Positions 1 through 8,249 are shown, numbered from the stretch's first letter. The stretch is 21,853 nt of DNA from Oscillospiraceae bacterium (GCA_020025615.1 JAHHRT010000015.1:1-21853), one strand, 5' to 3'. Notes: a model not told the origin generated them from the letters alone. Made by a program: numbers and translations.

Positions 1-78
1 CACGGGGCTGTGAAGTTTTGCAATGCGGAGTACACACACCGCTGATTCGGTAGGTTTTCAAAATCTGCAAAATACTAC

Positions 79-113
79 TTGACACGATATACTGTGCATT
101 GTATAGTATATCG
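79..113 (+). promoter_or_regulatory. Promoter with overlapping inverted-repeat operator for the padR operon
   Basis: TTGACA (79-84), a 17-base spacer and TATAGT (102-107) make a near-consensus sigma-A promoter. Perfect 9-base arms CGATATACT (85-93) and AGTATATCG (105-113) fill the spacer and the -10, so a bound dimer would block RNA polymerase. PadR-family proteins commonly repress their own operon from such sites, so autoregulation is inferred. A GGGGG ribosome site precedes the ATG at 131. Confidence 0.85.
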
Positions 114-130
114 CGAAAGGGGGTATTCGC

Positions 131-451
131 ATGATCAATACGCAGTTGAAAAAAGGACTGCTGGATGTGTGCGTCCTCTCCGCTGTAAGCCGCGGAGAGT
201 CCTATGGGTATAAGATTTTGAAAGATCTATCCGAGTATATCGAAATTTCGGAGTCCACCCTCTATCCCATTTTGCGGCGTCTGGAAGCCGGGAGCAGCCT
301 TACGTCTTACAGCGTGGAGCATGAGGGAAGATTGCGGAAGATGTATTCCATCACCCCGGTGGGAAAACAGCAGCTCCGAGAGTTCCTCTCGGATTGGCAG
401 GAAGTGGAGAAGATCTTCTGCTACATTAAGGAGGGAGTCAGTTATGAATAA
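131..451 (+). CDS. PadR family transcriptional regulator
   Basis: This is a 106-residue winged-helix DNA-binding protein. The PadR signature is visible: a helix-turn-helix around residues 10-60, including GESYGYKILKDL and SESTLYPILRRLE, followed by a wing with RKMYSITPVGKQQL. The C-terminal helix, used for dimerisation, is short, which matches the small PadR-s1 subfamily. Its stop overlaps the start of the next gene by 8 bases, so the two are translationally coupled. In Firmicutes, PadR/HAAS(DUF1700)/DUF4097 triplets are common and are thought to respond to envelope or antibiotic stress; the inducer is unknown here. It probably represses its own promoter through the inverted repeat at 85-113. 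Confidence 0.93.
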   Translation: MINTQLKKGLLDVCVLSAVSRGESYGYKILKDLSEYIEISESTLYPILRRLEAGSSLTSYSVEHEGRLRKMYSITPVGKQQLREFLSDWQEVEKIFCYIKEGVSYE

Positions 452-1013
452 GGCGAATTTTTTAGCGGCACTGTCCCGGGGCCTTTCCGGGCTGCCGAAA
501 GAGGAAATCAAAAAGCAGCTGGATTATTATGCCGAGCTGATTGCAGACATGACGGAAGACGGCATGACCGAGGAAGAAGCCGTGGGGAAGCTGGGCTCGG
601 TGGATGAGATTCTCCGGAAGATTCGGGAGGAGCTGCCCACGGTTTCTCCCAAGCCTAAGAAGGGAAAGGGGCTGAACACGGCAGCCATTGTGGTGCTGGT
701 GGTCTGTGCCCCCATGTGGATTCCGCTGCTGCTGGCCCTGGGCTTAACGGTCCTTGCCGTTTATCTATCCATCTGGGCAGTGGTGGCTTCCATCTTTGTG
801 GTGGCGCTCAGCCTGGGCTTTGCGGGATGCGTCCTCTTCCTGCGGGGACTGACGCTGTTTTCTATGGGTATCGGTACGGTGCTGTTCTCTCTGGGTGCGG
901 CAATCGGCTTCCTGGGCCTGGGCTGTATGGCTCTGCTGCTGGGTGTGCTGGCAGTCAAGGGAATGATTCTGGGAACCAAGTGGCTGTTTCTGAAAATCAA
1001 GGGAATGTTCTGA
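444..1013 (+). CDS. HAAS/DUF1700 family membrane protein
   Basis: This is a 189-residue protein. The start at 444 was chosen because GGAGG lies just upstream and the N-terminus MNKANFLAALSRGLSGLP matches the family; a longer reading from 321 only covers padR out of frame. Residues 1-65 form the cytoplasmic helical HAAS domain, with the typical LDYYAELIADMTEDGMTEEEAV segment broken by glycine. A Lys/Pro-rich linker follows, then about four hydrophobic membrane segments to the C-terminus, ending in a positively charged tail. The HAAS domain is thought to act as an adaptor for PadR-linked membrane sensors. It lies between padR and a DUF4097 gene, with a 17-base gap to the latter. The biochemical role is not established. 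Confidence 0.85.
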   Translation: MNKANFLAALSRGLSGLPKEEIKKQLDYYAELIADMTEDGMTEEEAVGKLGSVDEILRKIREELPTVSPKPKKGKGLNTAAIVVLVVCAPMWIPLLLALGLTVLAVYLSIWAVVASIFVVALSLGFAGCVLFLRGLTLFSMGIGTVLFSLGAAIGFLGLGCMALLLGVLAVKGMILGTKWLFLKIKGMF

Positions 1014-1030
1014 GATAGGAGGCTGGAGCT

Positions 1031-1933
1031 ATGAAACGACTTGTGAAAGTGATGCTGTGCATTGGACTGTGCCTGCTGGTGATTGGCGGTCTTCTCATGG
1101 GCTGCGGGATGCTCGCCGGGGCGCATCCGGCCCAGATTGTGAACACGGGTCTCTGGAATGTCGCCATTTCCGGAGACAGAGGGGAGAATGGATGGCAGGC
1201 GGATAACAGCTACCATATTCCCGCCAATGCCATTGCCAGCCTGGAAATCAACTGGGTGGACGGGGAGATCACCGTCGAACCCTGGGACGGAGAGGAAATC
1301 TGCCTGGAGGAGACCAGCAAAGCGCCCATTACAGAGCGGAATCATCTGGTCTATCGGGTGGATGGCGATACCCTGGAAATTGACTTCTGGGCAGAAAAGT
1401 TCGGGTTTTCCTTTGGCGGTCCCGACTTGAAGCCGAAGGACTTGAAAATTCTGGTGCCCCGGGCGCTAGCCGGTGCGCTGGACGAGATTGATGTGGACGT
1501 AGTGGCCTCGGATGTTTTTTTGAAGGGGCTGAACGCCAGAGATATTTCTGTGGACTCGGTGAGCGGCAGCCTGAATGGGTCGGAGCTCATTGCAGGACAG
1601 ATTGAGATGGATACCATGTCGGGCAATCTCAAGTGCAGTTTCCTGAACTGCCCCCATGCGCTGGATATGGACAGCGTTTCCGGCAGTGTGGAGATTTTCC
1701 TCCCGGAGGACAGCCGATTCCAGGTATCCATGGACAGCTTATCCGGCAGATACAACTCCGAACTGCCCAGTCAGATGGGAGCAGGTTCTCAATTTGAAAT
1801 GAACACCGCCAGCGGTGATTTCCTTGTGAAGAAGCACCCGGGCGGTTCCGATTCTCAGCCCGCAGAGGCAGCAGGGGAGACCGAACAGACGGTACAGCCC
1901 GCCCAGAACGCCGAAGCCGGAGATATGATTTAA
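1031..1933 (+). CDS. DUF4097 beta-strand repeat surface protein
   Basis: This 300-residue exported protein begins with a hydrophobic signal or anchor (residues 4-29) containing LLMGC, a possible but imperfect lipobox. The rest is a DUF4097-type repeating beta structure. Short repeats with an S-G turn recur: VDSVSGSLN, MDTMSGNLK, MDSVSGSVE, MDSLSGRYN and MNTASGDFL, as expected for a right-handed beta-helix or adhesin-like stack. The last 40 residues are acidic, rich in Ala, Glu and Gln, and probably disordered. It is the last gene of the padR operon and is followed by a terminator. Its function is unknown. By context it is the envelope-facing component of the PadR/HAAS system. Confidence 0.85.
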   Translation: MKRLVKVMLCIGLCLLVIGGLLMGCGMLAGAHPAQIVNTGLWNVAISGDRGENGWQADNSYHIPANAIASLEINWVDGEITVEPWDGEEICLEETSKAPITERNHLVYRVDGDTLEIDFWAEKFGFSFGGPDLKPKDLKILVPRALAGALDEIDVDVVASDVFLKGLNARDISVDSVSGSLNGSELIAGQIEMDTMSGNLKCSFLNCPHALDMDSVSGSVEIFLPEDSRFQVSMDSLSGRYNSELPSQMGAGSQFEMNTASGDFLVKKHPGGSDSQPAEAAGETEQTVQPAQNAEAGDMI

Positions 1934-1941
1934 TCCAGATA

Positions 1942-1984
1942 ATGCGCCGCCGGATGCACAGCACCCGGCGGTGCATTTGTTTTG
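1942..1984 (+). terminator. Intrinsic terminator of the padR operon
   Basis: A 12-base-pair stem (1942-1953 with 1965-1976, one G-U pair) is followed by TTTGTTTTG. It lies 9 bases after the DUF4097 stop codon. Confidence 0.85.
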
Positions 1985-2072
1985 TGGAATCATACAAGTT
2001 TCAAGATCGGTTTTTGACGAAAATTCCAAAATGAAAAATTATACTCCATGAGGTAGGGAATGACTCTATCTT

Positions 2073-2095
2073 TTTACAGAATAGTTATGTATAAT
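2073..2095 (+). promoter_or_regulatory. Probable promoter of the SPFH gene
   Basis: TATAAT at 2090-2095 is a perfect -10 hexamer about 84 bases before the start codon. No good -35 is present at 16-18 bases; TTTACA at 2073 is too close. The promoter may need an activator or another sigma factor. An AAAGGAG ribosome site lies at about 2164-2170. Confidence 0.45.
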
Positions 2096-2178
2096 GGGCA
2101 CACATCTTAGTGAGATGGAGGACGGCACCAGATCGAAAGCCTCCTCGCAGGTTATGAACGTGTAAAGGAGAATACGCT

Positions 2179-3588
2179 ATGGGTATTATCAAAGCTGCAA
2201 TTGGCTCTGCCGGCAGCGTAATGGCTGACCAGTGGAAGGAATATTTTTACTGTGATTCACTGCCGGAAACCATGCTGATGGTTCGGGCCGAAAAGCGCAA
2301 TAAGGGCCGCTCTGTAAACAAGGGAGACAGCAACATTATTACCAATGGCTCTGTCATTTCCGTTGCAGACGGGCAGTGTATGCTGATCGTAGACAACGGC
2401 CGCATTGAGGCCTGCTGTGATGTTCCCGGCGAATATATCTATGATACCTCAACAGAACCCACCCTGCTGATGGGAAATCTGAGTGAGAATATCAAAAAGA
2501 CCTTTGCTGCTATGGTAAGACGTTTCACCTTCGGCGGCGAAACGGCCAGAGATCAGCGGGTCTACTACATCAACACCAAACATCTCCATGGCAATAAGTA
2601 CGGCACGCCCAGTCCTGTACCCTTCCGGGTCGTGGACCGGAATATCGGTCTGGATTTGGAATCCACCGTCCGCTGCTTCGGTGAGTATACCTATCACATT
2701 GAGAACGCCATGCTGTTTTACAAGTTTGTCAGCGGCAATGTGGCGGAGGAATATCCCCGGGATAAGCTGGACAGCGCCCTGAAGGCCGATGTGATTTCCG
2801 GCTTACAGCCCGCTTTTGCCAAGATTTCTGCCATGGGCATCCGCTATTCCGAACTGCCTGCCCACACCACCGAGGTGGAACAGGCCCTCAATGAGGTGCT
2901 GTCCGCAAAGTGGCTTGAGCTCAGAGGTATGAAGATCGTCTCCTTTAATATTTCCAGCATCCGCCTGCCGGAGGATGTGGAGGAGATGATCCGCAAGCGG
3001 CAGATGGACGCCACCCTGCGCTCTGCGGATATGGCAGCTGCTGTCCTTGCCGGTGCACAGGCCGATGCTATGCGGGACGCTGCCAAGAATGAAAATGGCT
3101 CTATGATGGGCTTTATGGGTATGGGCATGGCAAATGCCATGGGCGGCTTTAAGAGCAATGAGCTGTTCCAGATGGCCCAGAGCCAGCAGGCAGCGCAGCA
3201 GGCTGCTGCTCCTGCTCCCGGCAGCTGGCAGTGCAGCTGCGGCGCAACGGTGTCCGGCAATTTCTGCCCCCAGTGCGGCAGCAAGAAGCCGGAACCCAAG
3301 CCTGCGGCAGACAGCTGGACCTGTCCCAACTGCGGCAGGGAAGTCACCGGAAAGTTCTGCCCGGAGTGCGGCAGTAAGAAGCCGGAGGCCAAGCCCGAGG
3401 GCTGGACCTGCCCCACCTGCGGACGGGTGAACAAGGGAAAATTCTGCACTGAGTGCGGCAGCAAGAAGCCCGCCGAGGCCCCGCTCTACCGCTGCGATAA
3501 GTGCGGCTGGGAGCCTGCGGACCCCCATCATCCGCCGAAGTTCTGCCCGGAGTGCGGAGACCCCTTTGACGAGGGCGACGTCCAGTAA
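2179..3588 (+). CDS. SPFH domain (virion core-like) protein with four C-terminal zinc ribbons
   Basis: This is a 469-residue protein. Residues about 20-290 match the SPFH/band-7-like family often annotated as virion core protein or YdjI, including the EYFYCDSLPETMLMVRAEKR start and the ISSIRLPEDVEEMIRKRQ segment. A Met/Gly-rich stretch (308-323) and an Ala/Gln linker (332-347) follow. The C-terminus holds four zinc ribbons: C352/C354...C363/C366, C382/C385...C394/C397, C411/C414...C423/C426 and C439/C442...C456/C459. The first has C-S-C instead of C-x2-C. Bacterial SPFH proteins organise membrane microdomains or respond to envelope stress, and YdjI in Bacillus subtilis works with LiaI/LiaH-type and phage-shock proteins. 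The next gene also starts with a zinc ribbon, so the two may act together. The function here is inferred from family only. Confidence 0.88.
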   Translation: MGIIKAAIGSAGSVMADQWKEYFYCDSLPETMLMVRAEKRNKGRSVNKGDSNIITNGSVISVADGQCMLIVDNGRIEACCDVPGEYIYDTSTEPTLLMGNLSENIKKTFAAMVRRFTFGGETARDQRVYYINTKHLHGNKYGTPSPVPFRVVDRNIGLDLESTVRCFGEYTYHIENAMLFYKFVSGNVAEEYPRDKLDSALKADVISGLQPAFAKISAMGIRYSELPAHTTEVEQALNEVLSAKWLELRGMKIVSFNISSIRLPEDVEEMIRKRQMDATLRSADMAAAVLAGAQADAMRDAAKNENGSMMGFMGMGMANAMGGFKSNELFQMAQSQQAAQQAAAPAPGSWQCSCGATVSGNFCPQCGSKKPEPKPAADSWTCPNCGREVTGKFCPECGSKKPEAKPEGWTCPTCGRVNKGKFCTECGSKKPAEAPLYRCDKCGWEPADPHHPPKFCPECGDPFDEGDVQ

Positions 3589-3628
3589 TTCACGGGCATA
3601 CCGTCAAAGTTCAGAAAAATAATCAGCC

Positions 3629-3643
3629 GGGGGGGGAGCGTAC
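3629..3643 (+). promoter_or_regulatory. G8 tract in the ribosome-binding region of the following gene
   Basis: Eight consecutive G residues (3629-3636) followed by AG sit 7 bases before the ATG at 3644 and serve as the ribosome site. A homopolymer this long can slip during replication and alter ribosome-site strength or spacing. Confidence 0.5.
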
Positions 3644-4786
3644 ATGAAGCGCTGTAGCGTGTGCGGTGCAGATATTCGGGAAGGGGCCCGATACTGCGAC
3701 CAGTGCGGCGCTCCCATTCCCGGTGCCTGTGAGGGACCGCCTCGGGATTTTTGGGCAGAGCGGCTGGCAGCCGATACCCAGGACCCGAAGGCGGCCTTTC
3801 CGCAGCCGGATCCTGAGGACAAGCCCCGGAGCTTGCCGGATCCGGGCAATCAGACGAAATGCCGCCGGTATTTGCTGCCGGCGGTATTGCTTTTTCTCAC
3901 TCTGGGGATTGCCTTGGCGGTGTGGCTTCTGAAACCGACAGCGAATGGACAGGATCCGAATTTGGGAACCTATTACGGCGTCCTCTGTGCGCTGGAAGGC
4001 ACAACCCTGGAAGCAGAAGGGGACTGGGTGGAGCTTCGGGCCAGGGGAAAGGCAAAAATTTCTCTGATGGGCAGTATCCAGAACGGAACCTGGCGGCTGC
4101 GGGACGGGGAGCTGACCCTGGACTGCGGCGGACAGCAGCTTACCGGCACCCTGGGGCAAGGGGTTATGCAGCTGCGGGATGCCAAACTCCAATATACCCT
4201 GGCAAAGCCCGAAGCGGCGGAGAACCTTTCGACAGCAACAGAAGCCCGGGAAAACTATGATTCCTGGGCCGGGGACTACTACGGCTGGTGGTCCATCTGG
4301 ACAGATGAGGAACCGGAGGATGACTTCTGGGATGTCTGCGGTCGGATTACGGTGGAGGGCAGCCAGGGCCAGGTAACGCTGTGGGATACCACCTGCCAGC
4401 CGGGAGAGCTGCTGTGCCTTGCCGAGGTGGAATTTTTCCCGGGAAGCACCCCAAGAGGCTGCCTGCGGTCCCTGTCCGGCAGGTTCCGGGATCGGGAATT
4501 GGAGCCGGGGGACTGGGACTTTGATCCCGGAATCACCATTGTGAAAAATCTGGACGGTGCGGTCATGCTCCTGGGGGACTACCAGCCTAAGGGACAGTGC
4601 CTGATTTTCCTGCTGCCCTGGGGCATGGACTGGGAAGCAGTGGAGCAGATGGAGGAAAAGAAAAAACCTTACCTCGATATGCTCCCGGCCCACTATGCGG
4701 ATTGGTATCTTCCCAAAATCCGGGAGGGAAAAACCATGCCGGATCATTTTCCCAAGCACTTTCTCCGGGAGAAAACCTGGGAATGA
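3644..4786 (+). CDS. Zinc-ribbon membrane protein, function unknown
   Basis: This is a 380-residue protein. A zinc ribbon at the N-terminus has C4-x2-C7 and C18-x2-C21, followed by a Pro-rich linker (about 30-72). A single membrane helix (about 75-96, ending AVWLLKP) follows, so the ribbon is cytoplasmic and the 280-residue remainder is outside. The outer part is rich in Trp, Gly and Asp and appears beta-rich: GTYYGVLCALEGT and a later DYYGWWSIW look like two related modules. I do not recognise a named family for it. It follows the SPFH gene by 55 bases in the same direction, so they are probably co-transcribed. No clear terminator follows. Confidence 0.75.
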   Translation: MKRCSVCGADIREGARYCDQCGAPIPGACEGPPRDFWAERLAADTQDPKAAFPQPDPEDKPRSLPDPGNQTKCRRYLLPAVLLFLTLGIALAVWLLKPTANGQDPNLGTYYGVLCALEGTTLEAEGDWVELRARGKAKISLMGSIQNGTWRLRDGELTLDCGGQQLTGTLGQGVMQLRDAKLQYTLAKPEAAENLSTATEARENYDSWAGDYYGWWSIWTDEEPEDDFWDVCGRITVEGSQGQVTLWDTTCQPGELLCLAEVEFFPGSTPRGCLRSLSGRFRDRELEPGDWDFDPGITIVKNLDGAVMLLGDYQPKGQCLIFLLPWGMDWEAVEQMEEKKKPYLDMLPAHYADWYLPKIREGKTMPDHFPKHFLREKTWE

Positions 4787-4963
4787 TCCCGCTCAGCTTT
4801 TTGCGGAAATATGCAGAAAAATAATTTGCGCAAATACAAATAAATTCCAGAAAACCAGTATAAAAAGTTGGAATTTTTGCAAAATCCAAAGGGGAGCTTC
4901 CAAACGGGTTTCGAACCATTCGCCATGCAGGACCCTGTGAAACAGAAAATTTTTCAAATATTA

Positions 4964-4992
4964 TTGACAAAATCAATTGGAAATGTTAAAAT
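4964..4992 (+). promoter_or_regulatory. Strong sigma-A promoter of the polyamine operon leader
   Basis: TTGACA (4964-4969), a 17-base spacer and TAAAAT (4987-4992). Transcription would start near 4999, about 390 bases before potA. The 177 bases between the previous stop codon (4786) and this promoter are AT-rich, and I see no gene in them. Confidence 0.85.
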
Positions 4993-4999
4993 TATAAAA

Positions 5000-5308
5000 T
5001 CTCGATTGGAAAGAGTTTTCCAAAGCAAGATACGACCGCCGATTCTATCGGCTAAGGCCATACGGACAGCCGGGTCGAATGCCGAAGACCGCAGGTGCGG
5101 TTGGCAACTTCTGTTGCCTTATTGATTGAGTTAAAAGCTCAGTTTTATAAGTTGGTTACTATAAACCAGTGCCGGGTGGCATATGCTTGTGAAATGGTCA
5201 ATAAGAGTAGTAAAAGTAATCTTTGCTATATAGACTCTGATCCCATTGTGATGTTGGACACCGACCCAAGAGGGTTTTTGCGGTCGTTTGTCCTGATTAC
5301 GACAGCGC
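5000..5308 (+). ncRNA. Structured leader RNA upstream of potABCD (candidate attenuator/riboswitch)
   Basis: This stretch lies between the promoter and the terminator and has no credible ORF. Visible pairings are TTGGAAA/TTTCCAA (5006-5012, 5017-5023), GCCGAT/ATCGGC (5038-5043, 5047-5052), ACCGC/GCGGT (5088-5092, 5097-5101) and GGCAAC/GTTGCC (5103-5108, 5113-5118). CGACCGC at 5033-5039 can pair long-range with GCGGTCG at 5280-5286. The same 3' strand can instead pair locally with CGACC at 5262-5266, extended by GGACA/TGTCC. The segment GCCGAAGACCGCAGGTG (5081-5097) resembles the 5' half of the ribosomal protein L10 leader as I remember it, but the matching CCTGCCGAGG half is absent. The RNA class is therefore unassigned. 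Confidence 0.6.
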
Positions 5309-5340
5309 AAGCGGTATGCCATGGGCATACCGCTTTTTTT
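5309..5340 (+). terminator. Strong intrinsic terminator in the pot leader
   Basis: A 12-base-pair stem (AAGCGGTATGCC at 5309-5320 with GGCATACCGCTT at 5324-5335) has a three-base loop and a run of seven T (5334-5340). It lies 50 bases before potA, and no promoter is visible in between, so the operon must be expressed by read-through. GGCATA at 5178-5183 could pair with TATGCC in the 5' arm (5315-5320) as an antiterminator. Confidence 0.9.
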
Positions 5341-5390
5341 GTACCTACAGAGGAAACTCTATATTTTGTCATAGAAATGGGAGAGAGAAA

Positions 5391-6509
5391 ATGAAAAAGC
5401 TGATTGAACTGAACAATATCTCCAAATCCTTCGACGGGGAAAAAGTCCTGGACGACATCAGTCTCTATATCTGTGAGGATGAGTTTATCACCCTGCTGGG
5501 CCCCTCCGGCTGCGGCAAGACAACCACCCTGCGGATGATCGGCGGCTTTGAGCAGCCGGATGAAGGCGATGTGATCTTCGAGGGAAAGCGGATTAACCAT
5601 GTGCCCGCCAATAAACGCAACGTCAATACGGTTTTTCAGAAGTACGCTCTGTTCCCCCATCTCAATGTGTATGAGAACGTGGCTTTCCCTCTGCGGCAGC
5701 GCAAGTGCTCCAAGAAGGAAATCGACGAAAAGGTCCATCAGATGCTGAACATGGTCATGCTGAACGGCTTTGAAAACCGCCGGGTCACCAACCTGTCCGG
5801 CGGTCAGCAGCAGCGTGTTGCCATCGCAAGAGCTCTGGTGGGTCATCCCAAGGTCCTGCTGCTGGACGAGCCCCTGGGTGCTCTGGATTTGAAGCTCCGC
5901 AAGGATATGCAGGTGGAGCTGAAGAAGATTCAGAAGACCACCGGCATCACCTTCATCTTCGTTACCCACGACCAGGAAGAGGCCCTCAGTATGTCCGATA
6001 CCATCGTGGTTATGAACGAGGGCAAGATTCAGCAGATTGGCACCCCCACTGATATTTACAACGAGCCCAAGAACGCCTTCGTTGCCGACTTCATCGGTGA
6101 AAGCAACATCCTGGACGGCGTGATGCTGGAGGACTACAAGGTCCGCTTTGCAGGCCATGTGTTTGAGTGCCTGGATGCCGGCTTCGGCAAGAACGAGCCG
6201 GTGGACGTGGTGGTCCGGCCTGAGGATGTGGACATTGTGCCCGCCGACCAGGCAGAGCTTTACGGCGATGTGACTTCCGTGACCTTCCTGGGCGTCCATT
6301 ATGAAATCATTGTGGACATTTGCGGTTTTAAGTGGATGATTCAGACCACGGACTTCGTGGCTGAGGGGGAGCGGATTGGCATTAAGCTGGATCCCGATGC
6401 CATCCACATTATGAAGAAGTCCAAGTACTCCGGTATGTTCGGTGACTATTCCACCTTCTCCGATGAGATGGATGAGCTGTCCAATGCAGGAGGTGAGGGA
6501 GAGGTATGA
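5391..6509 (+). CDS. potA: Spermidine/putrescine ABC transporter ATP-binding protein PotA
   Basis: This 372-residue ATPase powers polyamine import. Walker A GPSGCGKT is at 37-44, the Q-loop at Q83, the LSGGQ signature at 135-139, Walker B VLLLDE at 155-160 and the switch His at H193. A C-terminal regulatory OB-type (TOBE) domain extends from about 235 to the end, with [12 protein letters not shown]. The start at 5391 is supported by GGGAGAGAG just upstream; in-frame codons before it lie in the leader terminator. Its stop overlaps the potB start (ATGA). Assignment as PotA rather than another osmolyte or spermidine-like ATPase rests on the complete A-B-C-D order and the PotD-type binding protein. 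Confidence 0.95.
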   Translation: MKKLIELNNISKSFDGEKVLDDISLYICEDEFITLLGPSGCGKTTTLRMIGGFEQPDEGDVIFEGKRINHVPANKRNVNTVFQKYALFPHLNVYENVAFPLRQRKCSKKEIDEKVHQMLNMVMLNGFENRRVTNLSGGQQQRVAIARALVGHPKVLLLDEPLGALDLKLRKDMQVELKKIQKTTGITFIFVTHDQEEALSMSDTIVVMNEGKIQQIGTPTDIYNEPKNAFVADFIGESNILDGVMLEDYKVRFAGHVFECLDAGFGKNEPVDVVVRPEDVDIVPADQAELYGDVTSVTFLGVHYEIIVDICGFKWMIQTTDFVAEGERIGIKLDPDAIHIMKKSKYSGMFGDYSTFSDEMDELSNAGGEGEV

Positions 6510-7396
6510 TGAAGAAATCTCCCAAACAGAAGCTGGGCAGAGGAAATGCGGCACTGGCACCCTACTCCCTCTGGGCACTCCTGTTTATCATCGTCCCTAT
6601 GGCCTTTGTGGCCTATTATGCCTTTACAGACAACAATTTTAACTTCACCACAGAGAATATCACGCGGTTCTTTACCGCGGTGAGCAATGTCCGGAATGAG
6701 GACGGCTCCATCAAGGAGGTTCACACCTACCTGCTGATCTTCCGCCGTTCTCTGAAGCTGGCCATCATCTCCACCATTGTGTGTCTGGTAGTGGGCTACC
6801 CCCTGGCCTATCGGATTGCCAGGGCCAGTAAGCGCGCCCAGCAGACCATGATGACCCTGATTATGATTCCCATGTGGATGAACTTCCTGATTCGGACCTA
6901 CGCCTGGATGACCATTCTCCAGGATTCCGGCGTGTTCAACAACCTGATTGCCAAGCTGGGCATGGGCCCGGTCCGCATCATCGGTACGGAGACCGCCGTG
7001 ATCATCGGCATGGTCTATGACTACCTGCCCTACATGGTGCTGCCCATCTACTCCATTATGGTGAAGATGGACGATAAGCTTATCGAGGCCGCCCGGGACC
7101 TGGGCTGCGGCAGCCTGTCCATTCTGCGGCGGGTCATCTTCCCTCTGAGCCTTCCCGGCGTGATTTCCGGCATTACCATGGTTTTGATTCCTTCCATCAG
7201 CACCTTCTACATCTCTCAGAAGCTGGGCAATGGCAAGTTCTTCCTCATCGGTGATGCCATCGAAGGTCAGTATGTTGCCAATAACCTGCATTTTGCAGCA
7301 GCCATGGCCTTTATTCTCATGGTCATCCTGCTGGTGTTTATGGCGCTGGTCAAGTATTATTCCAGCCGCTACGTGAACGGAGGTGACGCAAAGTGA
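6506..7396 (+). CDS. potB: Spermidine/putrescine ABC transporter permease PotB
   Basis: This 296-residue integral membrane protein has about six membrane helices. The EAA loop that docks on PotA is visible near residues 194-214 ([20 protein letters not shown]). An N-terminal helix with [18 protein letters not shown] is typical of the PotB/PotC family. It starts within the potA stop (6506) and its stop overlaps the GTG of potC, so the three are translationally coupled. A second ATG at 6509 is an alternative start. Together with PotC it forms the translocation channel in the cytoplasmic membrane. Confidence 0.94.
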   Translation: MMKKSPKQKLGRGNAALAPYSLWALLFIIVPMAFVAYYAFTDNNFNFTTENITRFFTAVSNVRNEDGSIKEVHTYLLIFRRSLKLAIISTIVCLVVGYPLAYRIARASKRAQQTMMTLIMIPMWMNFLIRTYAWMTILQDSGVFNNLIAKLGMGPVRIIGTETAVIIGMVYDYLPYMVLPIYSIMVKMDDKLIEAARDLGCGSLSILRRVIFPLSLPGVISGITMVLIPSISTFYISQKLGNGKFFLIGDAIEGQYVANNLHFAAAMAFILMVILLVFMALVKYYSSRYVNGGDAK

Positions 7397-8229
7397 AAAA
7401 AGTAATTTCCAATATTCTCACCGCGCTGGTGTATATTTTCCTCTTTGCGCCCATTGTAATTCTGCTGATTTTCTCTTTCAACGAATCCAAGAGCCTGTCG
7501 GTGTTCTCTAACTTTTCCTTCCGGTGGTACCGGGAGCTACTGAAGGACCGGCACACTCTGGAGGCGGTCCGCAATACGCTGCTTCTGGCAGCCAGCGCCA
7601 CGGTGATTTCCACCATTATGGGCACCGCCGCCGCCTGGGGCATTGACCGCCTGCGCTCCCGCTGGTATCGGGGCTTTATGAATACCGTGACCGATATTCC
7701 CATGACCAACCCCGACATTATCACCGGTATTTCTCTGATGCTGATGTTCGTGTTTGTGGGCCGGATTTTCGGTGCCAGAAACAGTTTGAACTTCTGGACT
7801 ATGCTCATCGCCCATGTCACCTTCTGTCTGCCCTATGTGATTTTGCAGGTGCTGCCAAAGCTCCAGCAGATAGACAAGGCGCTGCCGGAAGCGGCAATGG
7901 ACCTGGGCTGTACCCAGGTGGGTGCCTTCTTTAAGGTAGAGCTGCCGGAAATGATGCCCGGTATTGTCACCGGTGCCATTATGGCCTTTACCATCTCCAT
8001 GGATGACTTCGTCATCAGCTACTTTACCTCCGGCACCGGCTTTGAGACCCTGCCCATTCGAATTTACAGCATGACCAAGAAAACCGTTACCCCGAAGATG
8101 TATGCCCTGGCGACCATCATCTTCTTTGTCACCCTGAGCCTGCTGCTGATCAACAACTTCATTGACGATAAGAGCACCCGGAAGGGCGGCAAGAAAGCCA
8201 AGAAAGCTAAGAAAGCTAAGAAAGACTAA
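7393..8229 (+). CDS. potC: Spermidine/putrescine ABC transporter permease PotC
   Basis: This 278-residue permease starts at GTG 7393, which overlaps the potB TGA; the ribosome site GGAGGTGACG is just upstream. Six membrane helices are expected. The EAA motif is EAAMDLGCTQVGAFFKVELPEMMPG, and the typical FTISMDDFVISYFTSG segment follows. The C-terminus ends in a Lys/Ala repeat (GGKKAKKAKKAKKAKKD) encoded by near-identical 9-base units, a cytoplasmic basic tail not required for the fold. It is followed after 20 bases by potD. Confidence 0.94.
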   Translation: MKKVISNILTALVYIFLFAPIVILLIFSFNESKSLSVFSNFSFRWYRELLKDRHTLEAVRNTLLLAASATVISTIMGTAAAWGIDRLRSRWYRGFMNTVTDIPMTNPDIITGISLMLMFVFVGRIFGARNSLNFWTMLIAHVTFCLPYVILQVLPKLQQIDKALPEAAMDLGCTQVGAFFKVELPEMMPGIVTGAIMAFTISMDDFVISYFTSGTGFETLPIRIYSMTKKTVTPKMYALATIIFFVTLSLLLINNFIDDKSTRKGGKKAKKAKKAKKD

Positions 8230-8249
8230 TATTTTTGAGGAGACTGAGA

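Noticed and set aside
4907..4917. GGTTTCGAACC, similar to a tRNA T-arm
   Set aside because: No acceptor, anticodon or D arms can be drawn around it on either strand.
5189..5201. GTGA-AATGG-TCAA in the pot leader
   Set aside because: One base off the box and not placed before a -10; it lies inside the transcribed leader.
5095..5394. 99-codon open frame in the pot leader
   Set aside because: It crosses the terminator hairpin, has no ribosome site, and the region is better explained as structured RNA.
5226..6578. 450-codon minus-strand open frame opposite potA
   Set aside because: Antisense shadow of potA that also runs through the leader terminator.
8175..8226. Short near-identical 9-base units at the end of potC
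   Set aside because: They encode a Lys/Ala tail and are an ordinary coding repeat, not a CRISPR or mobile repeat.
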